Of a DNA stretch of 64,000 nucleotides, positions 18,628-27,714 are shown one piece after another; the stretch's first letter is position 1, and every line of letters starts with the position of its first letter. The stretch is taken from the NCBI RefSeq assembly GCF_002632585.1, contig NZ_NIBV01000001.1:412403-476402 (forward strand). The letters are read 5' to 3'. The translations under genes and the position numbers were made by a program. Source of the DNA: Xenorhabdus szentirmaii DSM 16338. GTDB lineage: Bacteria > Pseudomonadota > Gammaproteobacteria > Enterobacterales > Enterobacteriaceae. The notes beneath the pieces were generated by a model. The model searched no databases, was not told the DNA's origin, and saw only the letters and a program-made list of their open reading frames with translations.

Positions 18628-18896
18628 TATCAACAAGTTATATTCGCCAATTAATTATCAAAATCGCCTGCGAGACAACGGGAGATGATGCAAAAGAAGT
18701 AATCGAGCGAGGACGGTTAGAGATCCCTGCACGGGATGCTATTGAATTTATGGTACGTCTGGAAGCGCTCCTTGACTGCACTCTGAGTTGGTCTAAATAC
18801 GAACATCTATCAATGGAAATTAATAACCTTGTAGAAATAATAAACAATAAGCTTAATGCACAATCATCTGATGAACCAATGCCACTATCACCTTAA
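18621..18896 (+). CDS. Small acyl-carrier-like protein lacking the carrier serine
   Basis: 91 residues; ATG 18621 follows GGGAG by 5 nt and overlaps the deacetylase stop by 7 bp. The pattern IKIACETTGDDAKEVIERG then RDAIEFMVRLEALL resembles an acyl carrier protein, in which the usual motif is D-S-L. Here Ala replaces the phosphopantetheine Ser (ARDAIEF), so it cannot be a standard holo-carrier. Butirosin has a true carrier (BtrI) for its side chain, but none of the partner genes for that chain are present here. It may be a structural partner for the adjacent synthase or simply unrelated. Low certainty on family. Confidence 0.4.
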   Translation: MLISTSYIRQLIIKIACETTGDDAKEVIERGRLEIPARDAIEFMVRLEALLDCTLSWSKYEHLSMEINNLVEIINNKLNAQSSDEPMPLSP

Positions 18897-18910
18897 TCAT
18901 AGGTAATAAA

Positions 18911-20137
18911 ATGATAAACACCGAAAAAAATGGTATTGATGTACCTTTTAATAACAATGTGTTAACTAAAAAAAGGGATGTGTTATCCTGTGCACTTCAA
19001 GATAATGCGCATTCTATGCGTAAAATCGAATTGTGTTTTGAAGATGTTGCTTATCCTTTCTGGATAGGGAGCCATTGTACAGACGAAATCTCAGCACATT
19101 TAGTTAAAATGTCGGCATCTTCTCTGCACATCATTACTGACGATACCGTAAACCAGCTTCATGCAGCTCCTTTCGTACAGCAGCTAGCTCTAAAAACAAA
19201 GATACCTGTTTGGAGCTGGTCAATTCCAGAAGGAGAAGCAAACAAATCACTCACAACATTAGATTTTATTTCTAATCAATTAGTTAATGCAGGCATTGAT
19301 CGAAAAAGTGTTATTGTCGCTATGGGAGGGGGAGTCATCGGCAATATAGCAGGGCTGCTAGCCGCACTACTATTTCGTGGTATTCGTTTTGTACATATCC
19401 CCACCAGCCTGATTGCAATGAGCGATTCTGTTATTTCTCTTAAACAAGCTGTGAACATGCCACAAGGCAAAAACCTGATGGGCTGTTTTCATACGCCAGA
19501 AGCAGTTTTTGCTGATACTGCTTTCCTGATGACATTGCCGCCCCAACACTTGCGATCTGGATTATGCGAAATCATTAAAAATGTGCTGATATTAGAAACC
19601 GAAAATATCCCATTTTTAACCAGTACACTAAATACAAAAGCACATTACGACGAACAAACGCTTGCACACATCGTTCAAGCGGGGGTCCTCACCAAACAAA
19701 AAGCCATGGTTAACGATAAGAGGGAAAGGCATCATGCTCTTATATTCGAATATGGCCACACTGTAGGACACGCTATCGAATTAAGCTGTAATGGAAGACT
19801 GACTCATGGCGAATCTGTGGCACTTGGCATGATAGTCGCTGCCGAAATTTCTCACGCCTTTGGTTTGTTGACATCAGAAGCACGTGATATGCACTACCGC
19901 CTGATTCACCTTAACGGCGTCGATATCAAGGCACCAGTAGGAACAACACCGGAAGCTATTATGCAGATACTGCAATCTGATAATAAACGTGGCTATCTAC
20001 ACGCTAAACCCAATGAAATTCCAATGATTTTGTTAAAGGAATTGGGAGTCCCTCTTTGGAGTAGTGAAGGAAATCCCTTAACGCTTGTGCCTGCTGATCT
20101 AGTCGAATCAATGTTGAAGCAGAATATTTTTAAATAA
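18911..20137 (+). CDS. btrC: 2-deoxy-scyllo-inosose synthase
   Basis: 408 residues. Converts glucose-6-phosphate to 2-deoxy-scyllo-inosose, the first committed step of 2-deoxystreptamine. It is a dehydroquinate-synthase-fold enzyme with the NAD loop MGGGVIGN (138-145), zinc ligands in FEYGHTVGHAIE (279-290) and THGES (298-302). The DOIS-specific block SLKQAVNMPQGKNLMG (176-191) replaces the SVGGKTG region of dehydroquinate synthases, and DNKRGY with a downstream PMILL segment also matches Bacillus BtrC as I remember it. The N-terminus is about 35 residues longer than BtrC, so Met36 (19016) is an alternative start; ATG 18911 has AGGT upstream. This gene defines the pathway. Confidence 0.92.
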   Translation: MINTEKNGIDVPFNNNVLTKKRDVLSCALQDNAHSMRKIELCFEDVAYPFWIGSHCTDEISAHLVKMSASSLHIITDDTVNQLHAAPFVQQLALKTKIPVWSWSIPEGEANKSLTTLDFISNQLVNAGIDRKSVIVAMGGGVIGNIAGLLAALLFRGIRFVHIPTSLIAMSDSVISLKQAVNMPQGKNLMGCFHTPEAVFADTAFLMTLPPQHLRSGLCEIIKNVLILETENIPFLTSTLNTKAHYDEQTLAHIVQAGVLTKQKAMVNDKRERHHALIFEYGHTVGHAIELSCNGRLTHGESVALGMIVAAEISHAFGLLTSEARDMHYRLIHLNGVDIKAPVGTTPEAIMQILQSDNKRGYLHAKPNEIPMILLKELGVPLWSSEGNPLTLVPADLVESMLKQNIFK

Positions 20138-20427
20138 ATTCAATAAATTAACCATAATCTAATTACAGCCTGTCCAGCACTTGTTCAACGGAACGCGCAA
20201 AAAAAGAAGTTAAAACTGCTCAGTACTATTAGCGTTCTCTGTTCCAGTACTACAGCCGTACTAATCATTTTAATGAGGTATCTGGTTCATATAATAGATT
20301 GAAATTGTGCAATCCCTTAATTTGCTTTTGTTATTTATCCAATTGATTTTAAATGATTTATAACTGTAGTGTTAGAGATTATTACAAATGTGTTCTATAC
20401 GCAGTAATCAGATTCTTAGGGGGTGTT
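20138..20427 (+). other. Intergenic gap inside the cluster
   Basis: The longest gap in the operon (290 bp), AT-rich, with a GTACT-6-GTACT direct pair near 20260. It may hold a second promoter for the downstream half; no clear promoter boxes or terminator seen. Confidence 0.3.
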
Positions 20428-21336
20428 ATGTCAGATATAACTAATGTAATACATAGTATTCAACCGCCTTCAGCTTGGCCTCCCGTAACCCGCAGGGTAC
20501 GCCGTTATCGTAATATTGTGATTAAAACTTCCTGTAACTTACGTTGCAGCTATTGCGAAGTAAAACGAGCTAAAGTGAATACGGAAGCAGTTATTAATTC
20601 AATAACGCGAATTATGGAGCGTTTTAATCCGAGTGATACTCTCTTTCGAGTTGAAGCGGATGGAGAGATTACACTTTACCCGAAAATACTCGATTTTCTG
20701 GCGGAAAGTGTGAAAAAAGGCTATTTCATCGAAGTGCTCACAAATGGCACACGTTTTCCTGCCTGTTTGCGTCCCGATTTGCTCTGGGTCATTTCTGTTG
20801 ATGGACATACTGAGCAAATGAATAAGGCTCGTGGTTTAAAACAAAAACAAATCGATATTATTTTAGATCATGCAGTCAACCTTTCTGCTGAACTACAATG
20901 TGTCTATCACGGCCAATCCGTTGAAGAGATCAATGAATTTATAGATACCTTACAGGCTCGTAATTTCTCTGGCCGTTTACATTTTTTACCCCTATTAGCC
21001 ACGAAAGGGCGACCACTTACTGTACATCTCAATTACGAACAACTCCATAAAGCGCCCTTTTTGGAACGTAAGGCATTTTTCGATCGTTGGGATCATATTT
21101 ACCAACATGGACGCCGTGGTGATTTCATCTGTGACCAGATCCGCAATGGTTTCAACTATTACATAGAGGGTGAAAATATCTCCATGGTGAAATGTGATTG
21201 TTATTCTCCAGTTCCTAGTCATTTAGAAATTGAAGGATTACAGGACGAGCGAGAATACAACAACTTTCCTTGTGGCACTTGTCTTTCCCATCAGGAATTT
21301 AATAACCAACGTGACCGTATGGCTCTGTATGATTAA
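20428..21336 (+). CDS. Radical SAM enzyme, unassigned step (possible sugar epimerase)
   Basis: 302 residues; ATG 20428 has AGGGGG 5 nt upstream. The SAM cluster motif CNLRCSYC supplies Cys36, Cys40 and Cys43. A Cys-rich C-terminus (DFICDQ, VKCDCYSP, FPCGTC) probably binds one or two auxiliary Fe-S clusters, as in SPASM/twitch enzymes. It is distinct from the BtrN-like gene downstream. In neomycin pathways a radical SAM enzyme (NeoN) epimerises C5''' of the fourth ring, which would suit a cluster with two glycosyltransferases; a dehydrogenation or another rearrangement is equally possible. Confidence 0.7.
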   Translation: MSDITNVIHSIQPPSAWPPVTRRVRRYRNIVIKTSCNLRCSYCEVKRAKVNTEAVINSITRIMERFNPSDTLFRVEADGEITLYPKILDFLAESVKKGYFIEVLTNGTRFPACLRPDLLWVISVDGHTEQMNKARGLKQKQIDIILDHAVNLSAELQCVYHGQSVEEINEFIDTLQARNFSGRLHFLPLLATKGRPLTVHLNYEQLHKAPFLERKAFFDRWDHIYQHGRRGDFICDQIRNGFNYYIEGENISMVKCDCYSPVPSHLEIEGLQDEREYNNFPCGTCLSHQEFNNQRDRMALYD

Positions 21337-21357
21337 ATAGCTAAAGAGGAAATAGTA

Positions 21358-22587
21358 ATGCGTGTATTACGGTTAACTCCCTTTTTTCATCATCCTGATG
21401 TCAAAAACTGGCCCGCTAAATATGACTCTGTAGGGGGAATGCAAATTCAAATCTGGCGACAAGCGATGTGGATGGCTCAACAGGGAGTACAACAGCATGT
21501 AATGACTATCGGCTTTCCCGGACTGCCACACGAACGCCATTTACATCCCGAACTCTGTGTAGAGAGAACTTATATTCAGTTACCTGAATTCCGCTCAGAA
21601 CTGTCTGGATTAAAGGGCCTTACTCTATCTTGGGCACTGGCTACATTATTTACGATCCGCAAGAAAACGCGACAAAAGCCTTTTGATCTGATTCATCTCC
21701 ATCTTGATGGACAGATCCCAGCGTTGCTGGTCGCTTATCTGGTTCCTAAATTGTTACCTTGCCCTCTGATACTGACTATCCACTGTTCACGACTTTCCGT
21801 TTATCAACCGATGTCTATCTGGGATCGCATGACACATAAACTGGCTCGCTCTCTGGAGCGTAAAGCAGTGAAACTCGCAGCAACAACCATCGCCCTGACT
21901 GAACGTACTACTGCTGTTATTCGTCCTTATGCTCGTCGCGTAGAAATCATTCCTGACGTTGTCGATCCCAAACAATTCCGGCATCCCGGAGAATCAGCAA
22001 TACAGGCATTTCGGCAGAAATATAGATTAAAAACAAAAAACATTGGCTTTATTGGTCGTATAGCAAAAGAAAAAGGCTGGACACACTTTGTTGCTGTAGC
22101 TGATCGTCTGCGTCATCTTGACTTGCATTTTTTAGTGGTAGGAGATGGCCCACAACGACACAGACTCGAAGAGACTATTGCTCAATATCATCTAGAATCC
22201 AAATTTACTATCACGGGATTCATCCCCAATGATGAGGTGGCAACCGCAATTGCTGCATGTCATGTCATTGTCATGCCGTCAGAACACGAAGAGTTTGGTG
22301 GTGTTTCCATTGAAGCGACTTCTGTCGGAGTACCGGTGGCAGCCTATGCAGTTGGCGGCATTAACGAAATACTGGGCAAAATTTCGCCTGAATTACTTGC
22401 TCCTGCCGGAGATATAAAGCAATTAGTTAACTGTATCAACCGAGCACTAGCCCAACCTCAGTGCACTCCCATCATCAATGAGAATGATGGTACTAAAAAT
22501 CCGATAGAAATCTTTGCACCAGACACTGTACTGCCGCGATTAATAAATATCTATCACGAGCTAGTAGAGCAATCTGTTACCAAATAA
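21358..22587 (+). CDS. GT4 glycosyltransferase (BtrM-like, GlcNAc to 2-deoxystreptamine)
   Basis: 409 residues. GT-B fold with the N-terminal glycine motif SVGGMQIQ (residues 24-31) and the C-terminal nucleotide-sugar motif PSEHEEFGGVSIEATSVGVP (E-x7-E pattern) typical of GT4. In DOS aminoglycosides BtrM/KanF-type GT4 enzymes transfer GlcNAc from UDP-GlcNAc to 2-deoxystreptamine, and the deacetylase needed afterwards is present upstream. AGAGGA lies before the ATG. It starts 21 bp after the first radical-SAM gene. Confidence 0.8.
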   Translation: MRVLRLTPFFHHPDVKNWPAKYDSVGGMQIQIWRQAMWMAQQGVQQHVMTIGFPGLPHERHLHPELCVERTYIQLPEFRSELSGLKGLTLSWALATLFTIRKKTRQKPFDLIHLHLDGQIPALLVAYLVPKLLPCPLILTIHCSRLSVYQPMSIWDRMTHKLARSLERKAVKLAATTIALTERTTAVIRPYARRVEIIPDVVDPKQFRHPGESAIQAFRQKYRLKTKNIGFIGRIAKEKGWTHFVAVADRLRHLDLHFLVVGDGPQRHRLEETIAQYHLESKFTITGFIPNDEVATAIAACHVIVMPSEHEEFGGVSIEATSVGVPVAAYAVGGINEILGKISPELLAPAGDIKQLVNCINRALAQPQCTPIINENDGTKNPIEIFAPDTVLPRLINIYHELVEQSVTK

Positions 22588-22607
22588 CACTCTTAAGGAT
22601 AAAGCAT

Positions 22608-23315
22608 ATGTTTTCGATGGTAGAGATTGAAATTAATTCACGATGCAACCGACGTTGTGTGTACTGTCCTAACGTCATAGCACCGCGCGATGCCCCTAAC
22701 AGAATGAAACCCGAGCAATTTGAGCGTATCATCGACAGATTAGAAGAGGCGAATTTTACTGGAAGACTTTCTTACCATTTTTATAATGAACCACTACTAC
22801 ATCCTAAATTACCGCAATTTGTCGCCAGAGTCACTAAACGGCTGCCGGAGGTGAGGCAAATCCTGTATAGTAATGGTGATTATCTAACTGATGAAAAATA
22901 TCAGCTGCTACATAAAAATGGTATTAAACAGTTTATTATCACTCAGCACGACAGCAAACCTGGAGCCCCCAAACCTGATCTTATCTGGCTTATTCCTGAT
23001 CAGTTACAGCTAACCAATCGTGCGGGCAATGTGATTGCCGGGCCAGAAATTGTCTCAAATCTTCCCTGTTTTGCTCCCTCAGATATGTTGATTATAACTA
23101 TCACAGGGAATGTCGTACTTTGCTATGAAGATAACAAAGAAGAAGTGGTTCTCGGCAATATATTTGATAGCCCTATCATGGAAATCTGGAATTCACCCCA
23201 ATTCCGTCAAGCTCGTGAAGCGCTTTCATGTGGAAATCGAAATGCAACGGAAATTTGCCGCCGTTGTAATAACCGCTCACATCAAAAAAGTGAGGCGTTT
23301 GATTATGTCCTTTAA
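22608..23315 (+). CDS. btrN: BtrN-like radical SAM 2-deoxy-scyllo-inosamine dehydrogenase
   Basis: 235 residues. Oxidises the 3-hydroxyl of 2-deoxy-scyllo-inosamine so that it can be aminated to 2-deoxystreptamine. The SAM cluster motif CNRRCVYC gives Cys13, Cys17 and Cys20. The auxiliary cluster ligands Cys154, Cys172, Cys217 and Cys220 keep the spacing known for BtrN (169, 187, 232, 235, a constant shift of 15). Other shared stretches are SYHFYNEPLL, YSNGDYLT, FIITQH and the C-terminal DYVL. This is the Bacillus solution to the step; Streptomyces neomycin producers use an NAD-dependent dehydrogenase, so the cluster is of mixed character. Confidence 0.9.
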   Translation: MFSMVEIEINSRCNRRCVYCPNVIAPRDAPNRMKPEQFERIIDRLEEANFTGRLSYHFYNEPLLHPKLPQFVARVTKRLPEVRQILYSNGDYLTDEKYQLLHKNGIKQFIITQHDSKPGAPKPDLIWLIPDQLQLTNRAGNVIAGPEIVSNLPCFAPSDMLIITITGNVVLCYEDNKEEVVLGNIFDSPIMEIWNSPQFRQAREALSCGNRNATEICRRCNNRSHQKSEAFDYVL

Positions 23316-24327
23316 AAAAACGCCACAATATGTGGTATTGATAGAGCGGTATCCAGACAATTTTGATCGTCGTGGATGGGGGGGAATAGAAACGGCCTAT
23401 TGGAATCTTGCGCACATCCTGCCTCTCTGTGACGTTGAGGTCATTTGGTATTCTGCACAAGAATACCCAACATTTGATAACTTGGCAGAGAAAATTTCAT
23501 CCCAAAATATCACAGCTATCATTCCGTTAATGGAAAGTGAGTTATTTCGTGCTGGTCAACAAGCGCCAGAGTCTCTGAGACAACGCACTATCCGAGTTTG
23601 GCATGATGTTTCATTACTCACTGACTCCCATGCTATTTTGTCTGCCTGCCATGCCCATCAGCTTGGAGCAAATTCCTCCGATTGTATTGCCACTACCGCT
23701 GCTCCAGACGCCTACGCCGCCGATATCTTTTTTTATGAGGCCCCATGGACATATTGCTTTCCCAAACGACATTACATTCCTTGGGCAGCAGATCATATTC
23801 CCGCCCGTAATTACCATTCCCCCAACGGCCCAGTAGTTTTATTAGCAGGTAAAATAGCACTCGAGAAACTCTCTCCGGTTGTAGAGGCTTGTCTGGAGCA
23901 GGGATTGCATCTGCACATCCTTTTTAATAACTGGTCTAAACGGGGCAAAGAAGCCAAGCACTATTTTAATGGCTTAAATTTGGATGAACGACATAAGGTT
24001 TTCGATTATTACGATCTGGAACACGATCACGAGCTGATTTTTGGTGGAGCCAGTGCCGCACTAGTATTAAGTGATTATCACGAGACATTTAATTTTCTAT
24101 CCGCCGAAGCCGTACAACTGGGTATACCGGTTGTGGCTTATGCCCATTCGGGTGCTACACGTCGTTTTGCCGCTCACCTCATTGAAGATAACAACGCCTT
24201 ACTTGATTGGTTGAAAGAAGAGGGTATTTCGGGGCTGACCCCTGTTCCCCGAACTCATTGGTCATGGAATGACGTGGGAATAGCTTATAGCCGATTATTA
24301 CACAGTATGGCAGCGTGCTACCGATGA
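23305..24327 (+). CDS. Second glycosyltransferase-like protein
   Basis: 340 residues from ATG 23305, overlapping the btrN-like gene by 11 bp with GAGG upstream. The N-terminus has GWGGIETAYWNLAHIL, a GT-B acceptor-side pattern, and the C-terminus has DYHETFNFLSAEAVQLGIPV, the usual donor-binding EAxxxGxP region. Two glycosyltransferases are needed for a pseudotetrasaccharide of the paromomycin/neomycin kind, where the second adds GlcNAc to the ribose. Which sugar and acceptor it uses cannot be read from sequence. Confidence 0.7.
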   Translation: MSFKKTPQYVVLIERYPDNFDRRGWGGIETAYWNLAHILPLCDVEVIWYSAQEYPTFDNLAEKISSQNITAIIPLMESELFRAGQQAPESLRQRTIRVWHDVSLLTDSHAILSACHAHQLGANSSDCIATTAAPDAYAADIFFYEAPWTYCFPKRHYIPWAADHIPARNYHSPNGPVVLLAGKIALEKLSPVVEACLEQGLHLHILFNNWSKRGKEAKHYFNGLNLDERHKVFDYYDLEHDHELIFGGASAALVLSDYHETFNFLSAEAVQLGIPVVAYAHSGATRRFAAHLIEDNNALLDWLKEEGISGLTPVPRTHWSWNDVGIAYSRLLHSMAACYR

Positions 24328-24366
24328 AAGCAAGTAGTGATAACAGATTTTGGAGAAAATAATAAG

Positions 24367-25914
24367 ATGTCAATTCAAAAAAAGATACAGTTAGGTGCGC
24401 GCCATTTTCATGGATTAAAACAGGCACCAATTGAGTTAGTTGCCGACGCTTGCGTGATAGGTAGTGGTGCTAGTGGTGCAGTAGTTGCGAATGCACTGCA
24501 AGCATGTGGTTGGTCGGTCATTATGGTTGAAGAAGGAAACCTACTTGCGCCTAAAGTCACACAAGAAGAGGTGGATGATTATTCACCCATGGCAGAAATT
24601 AAAGGGGTAAATGGCTGGGAAGAGCGAGGATGGCCCTGGAGTACGCGAAATGTAGGCGGGGGCACACTCTTTTATGGCGGTGCATCTTTCCGTTATCAGG
24701 ATTGTGATTTTGATGCTCGCTCTTGGTTATCAGGTATTGGACTTGATATTGCTTGGCCAATTAATTTAGCTGATTTAGAAAAATACTATGCTATTGTTGA
24801 GAAACAATTGCGTGTCAGTGGCGGGCCATACACAGCACCCGCAAAAGAGGGAGGCTATGCCCTCCCAAGATCATTGCCTGCGGATGTCATGGCAGCGGCG
24901 GCAAAACAGCTCGGTTATCATCCATTCACAACTCCGATGGCGATTGATCCTAAACTCTGCACACAAGAAAAACGTTGTATTGATTTCCAATGCCCCAACG
25001 GTGCTAAAAGTGATGTCTTGAATATCTATATCAAACAGTTGGTTAACCACTGCAATTTTACTCTCCTTTCAGGTATCCGAGGCGTAGCGCTGGAGCAAGA
25101 ACGCGCAGGGCAAATTAGTGCACTGCGTTGTCTAGATCTAGAAGATGGTAATATTCGCCATGTAAAAGCACGGTATTTTTTCGTTGCCTGTAATGCAATA
25201 CAGAGTGCGGCACTTTTATTGCGATCAGTCACCCATTTTGCTCCCAATGGTATTGGTAATCGGCATGATCTCGTTGGTCGTGGACTATGTATGAAACTCA
25301 GTCAGCGTATACGTGGTGTAGTGCCAGTAACTAATACCATGAGTAATCATGCTATTGGTCTTCGTGGCCCTTTCTCTACGTTGGCGATCTTGGACCACTA
25401 TCTTGATGCTCGTTGCCCTAGTGGAATGGGGGGATTAATTTACGAAGCTCGTACCATCTCTGCCCCCGATGAATTCCCTAAACTACTACCCTTAGAATTA
25501 GAAACCATCATTGCAGATACTCCGGCCTATGAAAATCGGGTGAAACTCTCTTCTCATCGTGATATTTGGGGAATACCTAAAATAATGATCGACTATCAGA
25601 CAGTCCCTCATGATTTGGCACGACTGTCCTATATGGCTGAACGAGCTGTTGATATTCTTCACGCCGCAGGTGCCACACAAATTTATTCTAAGCGTACTCG
25701 TTCTGAAGAAGGAAGTACTCACCTACATGGCACATGCCGCAGTGGTACAGATCCGACCCGTTCAGTTTTAGATCCTAATTGTCGAGTCCACGAACTAGAA
25801 AATCTTTATGTTGTGGATGGCAGTTTTATGCCTTTCCCCGGCGGATTAAATCCCACTCTCACCATTCAAGCAAATGCATTACGTGTCGCACAGCATGTTG
25901 TTGGAGTTGACTGA
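24367..25914 (+). CDS. GMC-type FAD oxidoreductase (paromamine 6'-oxidase-like, BtrQ)
   Basis: 515 residues; start at ATG 24367. The FAD dinucleotide motif GSGASGAVVA is at residues 32-41, and the C-terminal GMC block holds the likely catalytic His pair in STHLHGTCRSG and the VVDGSFMPFPGGLNPTLTIQ segment. BtrQ and its neomycin counterpart are GMC-like flavoenzymes that oxidise the 6'-hydroxyl of paromamine; the class III aminotransferase at 16616 then makes neamine. Together these two argue for a neamine core rather than paromamine as end point. Confidence 0.8.
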   Translation: MSIQKKIQLGARHFHGLKQAPIELVADACVIGSGASGAVVANALQACGWSVIMVEEGNLLAPKVTQEEVDDYSPMAEIKGVNGWEERGWPWSTRNVGGGTLFYGGASFRYQDCDFDARSWLSGIGLDIAWPINLADLEKYYAIVEKQLRVSGGPYTAPAKEGGYALPRSLPADVMAAAAKQLGYHPFTTPMAIDPKLCTQEKRCIDFQCPNGAKSDVLNIYIKQLVNHCNFTLLSGIRGVALEQERAGQISALRCLDLEDGNIRHVKARYFFVACNAIQSAALLLRSVTHFAPNGIGNRHDLVGRGLCMKLSQRIRGVVPVTNTMSNHAIGLRGPFSTLAILDHYLDARCPSGMGGLIYEARTISAPDEFPKLLPLELETIIADTPAYENRVKLSSHRDIWGIPKIMIDYQTVPHDLARLSYMAERAVDILHAAGATQIYSKRTRSEEGSTHLHGTCRSGTDPTRSVLDPNCRVHELENLYVVDGSFMPFPGGLNPTLTIQANALRVAQHVVGVD

Positions 25915-25916
25915 AT

Positions 25917-26900
25917 ATGATCCGAGCAGAAGAAATTTCCAGAACTTATCGAGTGCATCAGCGTAACGAGAGTTTCCATTCAGCACTGCTCTCACTTTGG
26001 AAAAGGAAGTATGAAACTGTTGCTGCACTAAAAAATGTCAGCTTCCAGATAGAAGATGGTGAGAGAGTAGGAATACTAGGCCCTAATGGTGCAGGAAAAA
26101 CCACATTGATAAAGTTACTCAGTGGGTTATTACATCCCAGCAGTGGACGAATAACCGTCGAGGGATACACACCCTATTTACGTGAAAAAACTTTTCTGCA
26201 TAGCATTGGTCTTGTTATGGGTAATAAAGGGCAATTAATCTGGGATTTGCCCCCCGTTGATACGTTTGAAATGATCCGAGTACTGTTCGAAATTCCCTTA
26301 CCTGTACATAACAAAACGCTGAAAGAATTAAGCGAATTACTGCAATTGAGCAGCATCATGACCAAACCCACCCGTCAGCTTTCATTAGGGGAACGCATGC
26401 GATGTGAAGTGGCAGCCTCATTGATACATCAACCTAAGGTTCTTTTTCTTGATGAACCAACTATTGGCCTTGATGTCGCTATGCAAGCCTCTTTACGTGA
26501 TTTCGTTGCTGAATATAATCACCGCCACAATGCCACTATTCTACTGACTTCACACTATATGGAAGATGTACGAGTATTGTGTCAACGAATTATTATTGTT
26601 GATCAGGGCGCGATTTTCTATGATGGAGACCTGCGAACCTTCACAGCAAAACAAAACCCTGAGAAAATAATTTCATTTTCGATGAATCGCCAGATTAATA
26701 TTCCCGATTTTTCACGTTTTGGTTCACTCATTTCACAAACCGAAGAACGTTCCCAAATTCGAGTACATCGCGATCATGTACCTAGACTTGTACATTTTCT
26801 GGTTGAGCAACAACTGGCGATTGATCTCACTATAGAAGATCCTCCTTTGGAAGAAATACTACGCCAGATTTTTGGTCATCCCAACCAAAATAAAATCTAA
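25917..26900 (+). CDS. ABC-2 exporter ATP-binding protein
   Basis: 327 residues; starts 2 bp after the oxidase gene. Walker A GPNGAGKT (55-62), signature LSLGERMR, Walker B VLFLDEPTIGLD and the H-loop SHYMEDV. This subfamily (DrrA/NatA-like) energises ABC-2 exporters of antibiotics. With the two permeases that follow it would export the cluster product or a phosphorylated form of it, giving at least part of the producer's resistance. Confidence 0.85.
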   Translation: MIRAEEISRTYRVHQRNESFHSALLSLWKRKYETVAALKNVSFQIEDGERVGILGPNGAGKTTLIKLLSGLLHPSSGRITVEGYTPYLREKTFLHSIGLVMGNKGQLIWDLPPVDTFEMIRVLFEIPLPVHNKTLKELSELLQLSSIMTKPTRQLSLGERMRCEVAASLIHQPKVLFLDEPTIGLDVAMQASLRDFVAEYNHRHNATILLTSHYMEDVRVLCQRIIIVDQGAIFYDGDLRTFTAKQNPEKIISFSMNRQINIPDFSRFGSLISQTEERSQIRVHRDHVPRLVHFLVEQQLAIDLTIEDPPLEEILRQIFGHPNQNKI

Positions 26901-26940
26901 AGCCAAACAAAAATAACTTTCTGAATAGAGGCGAACCGAC

Positions 26941-27714
26941 ATGCTTTTCGCTCTTATAAAAGTCCGATTATTTGAAACATTCTCATTCCGAGCCGAATTT
27001 CTGCTCTGGCTCGTCACACTCAGTATGCCATTAATCATGCTGGTTTTTTGGCGCTCAGTAACTCAAGATGGTTCTTTTCAAGGCTATACCACAGAGGATT
27101 TTAATCTTTACTATATTGCCGTTCTTGTTACCACTATATTAACCAGCTGTAACAGTGTCTGGGAAGTTAACGAAAATATCCGTCTTGGTGAACTTTCATT
27201 TTGGTTAATGCGCCCTATTCATCCTTTCATTAACTACCTGGCAATTACTATTGCCGAACTGATATTAAGTCTAATTGTTGCTATACCTATTTTGATATTG
27301 ACTCTGGCGATGAATTTTCTGAGCCAACCATTCAGTTTACCACAATTTAGCTTATTTATATTTGCATTATCAGGGGCTTTTTTAATCAATCAAAGTATTC
27401 ATTTGCTGATTGGAGGTTTGACTTTTTGGATTGAGCGTTCATTGGTTATACATAAAATGTATGTAGCTGCCAGTAGTGTCCTATCAGGCTATATGTTTCC
27501 TTTAGCCTTATTACCAAAATGGGCAGAAAATATTGCCAATTGGCTGCCATTCCGATTTGTAATTTCGTTGCCAGTAGAGATATTAACCGGAAAACATTCT
27601 CTGCTTATTGCTACTCAATGGGTAATTTTACAGTTCATATTCGTGGCCCTACTGTGTGCTACTGCTCTTTTGGTCTGGCGGCAAGGCGTCCGCCGTTATT
27701 TGGCGTTTGGATAA
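26941..27714 (+). CDS. ABC-2 transporter permease (first)
   Basis: 257 residues with about six hydrophobic helices and the N-terminal pattern of the ABC-2_2/DUF990 permeases, which usually occur as two adjacent paralogues with an ATPase. Follows the ATPase by 40 bp with GAGGCG upstream of the ATG. The partner gene overlaps its stop by 1 bp (TAATG). Confidence 0.8.
   Translation: MLFALIKVRLFETFSFRAEFLLWLVTLSMPLIMLVFWRSVTQDGSFQGYTTEDFNLYYIAVLVTTILTSCNSVWEVNENIRLGELSFWLMRPIHPFINYLAITIAELILSLIVAIPILILTLAMNFLSQPFSLPQFSLFIFALSGAFLINQSIHLLIGGLTFWIERSLVIHKMYVAASSVLSGYMFPLALLPKWAENIANWLPFRFVISLPVEILTGKHSLLIATQWVILQFIFVALLCATALLVWRQGVRRYLAFG

Noticed and set aside
18911..20137. Dehydroquinate synthase (aroB) as the identity of this gene
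   Set aside because: The SLKQAVN block and the surrounding aminoglycoside genes point to DOI synthase rather than shikimate metabolism.
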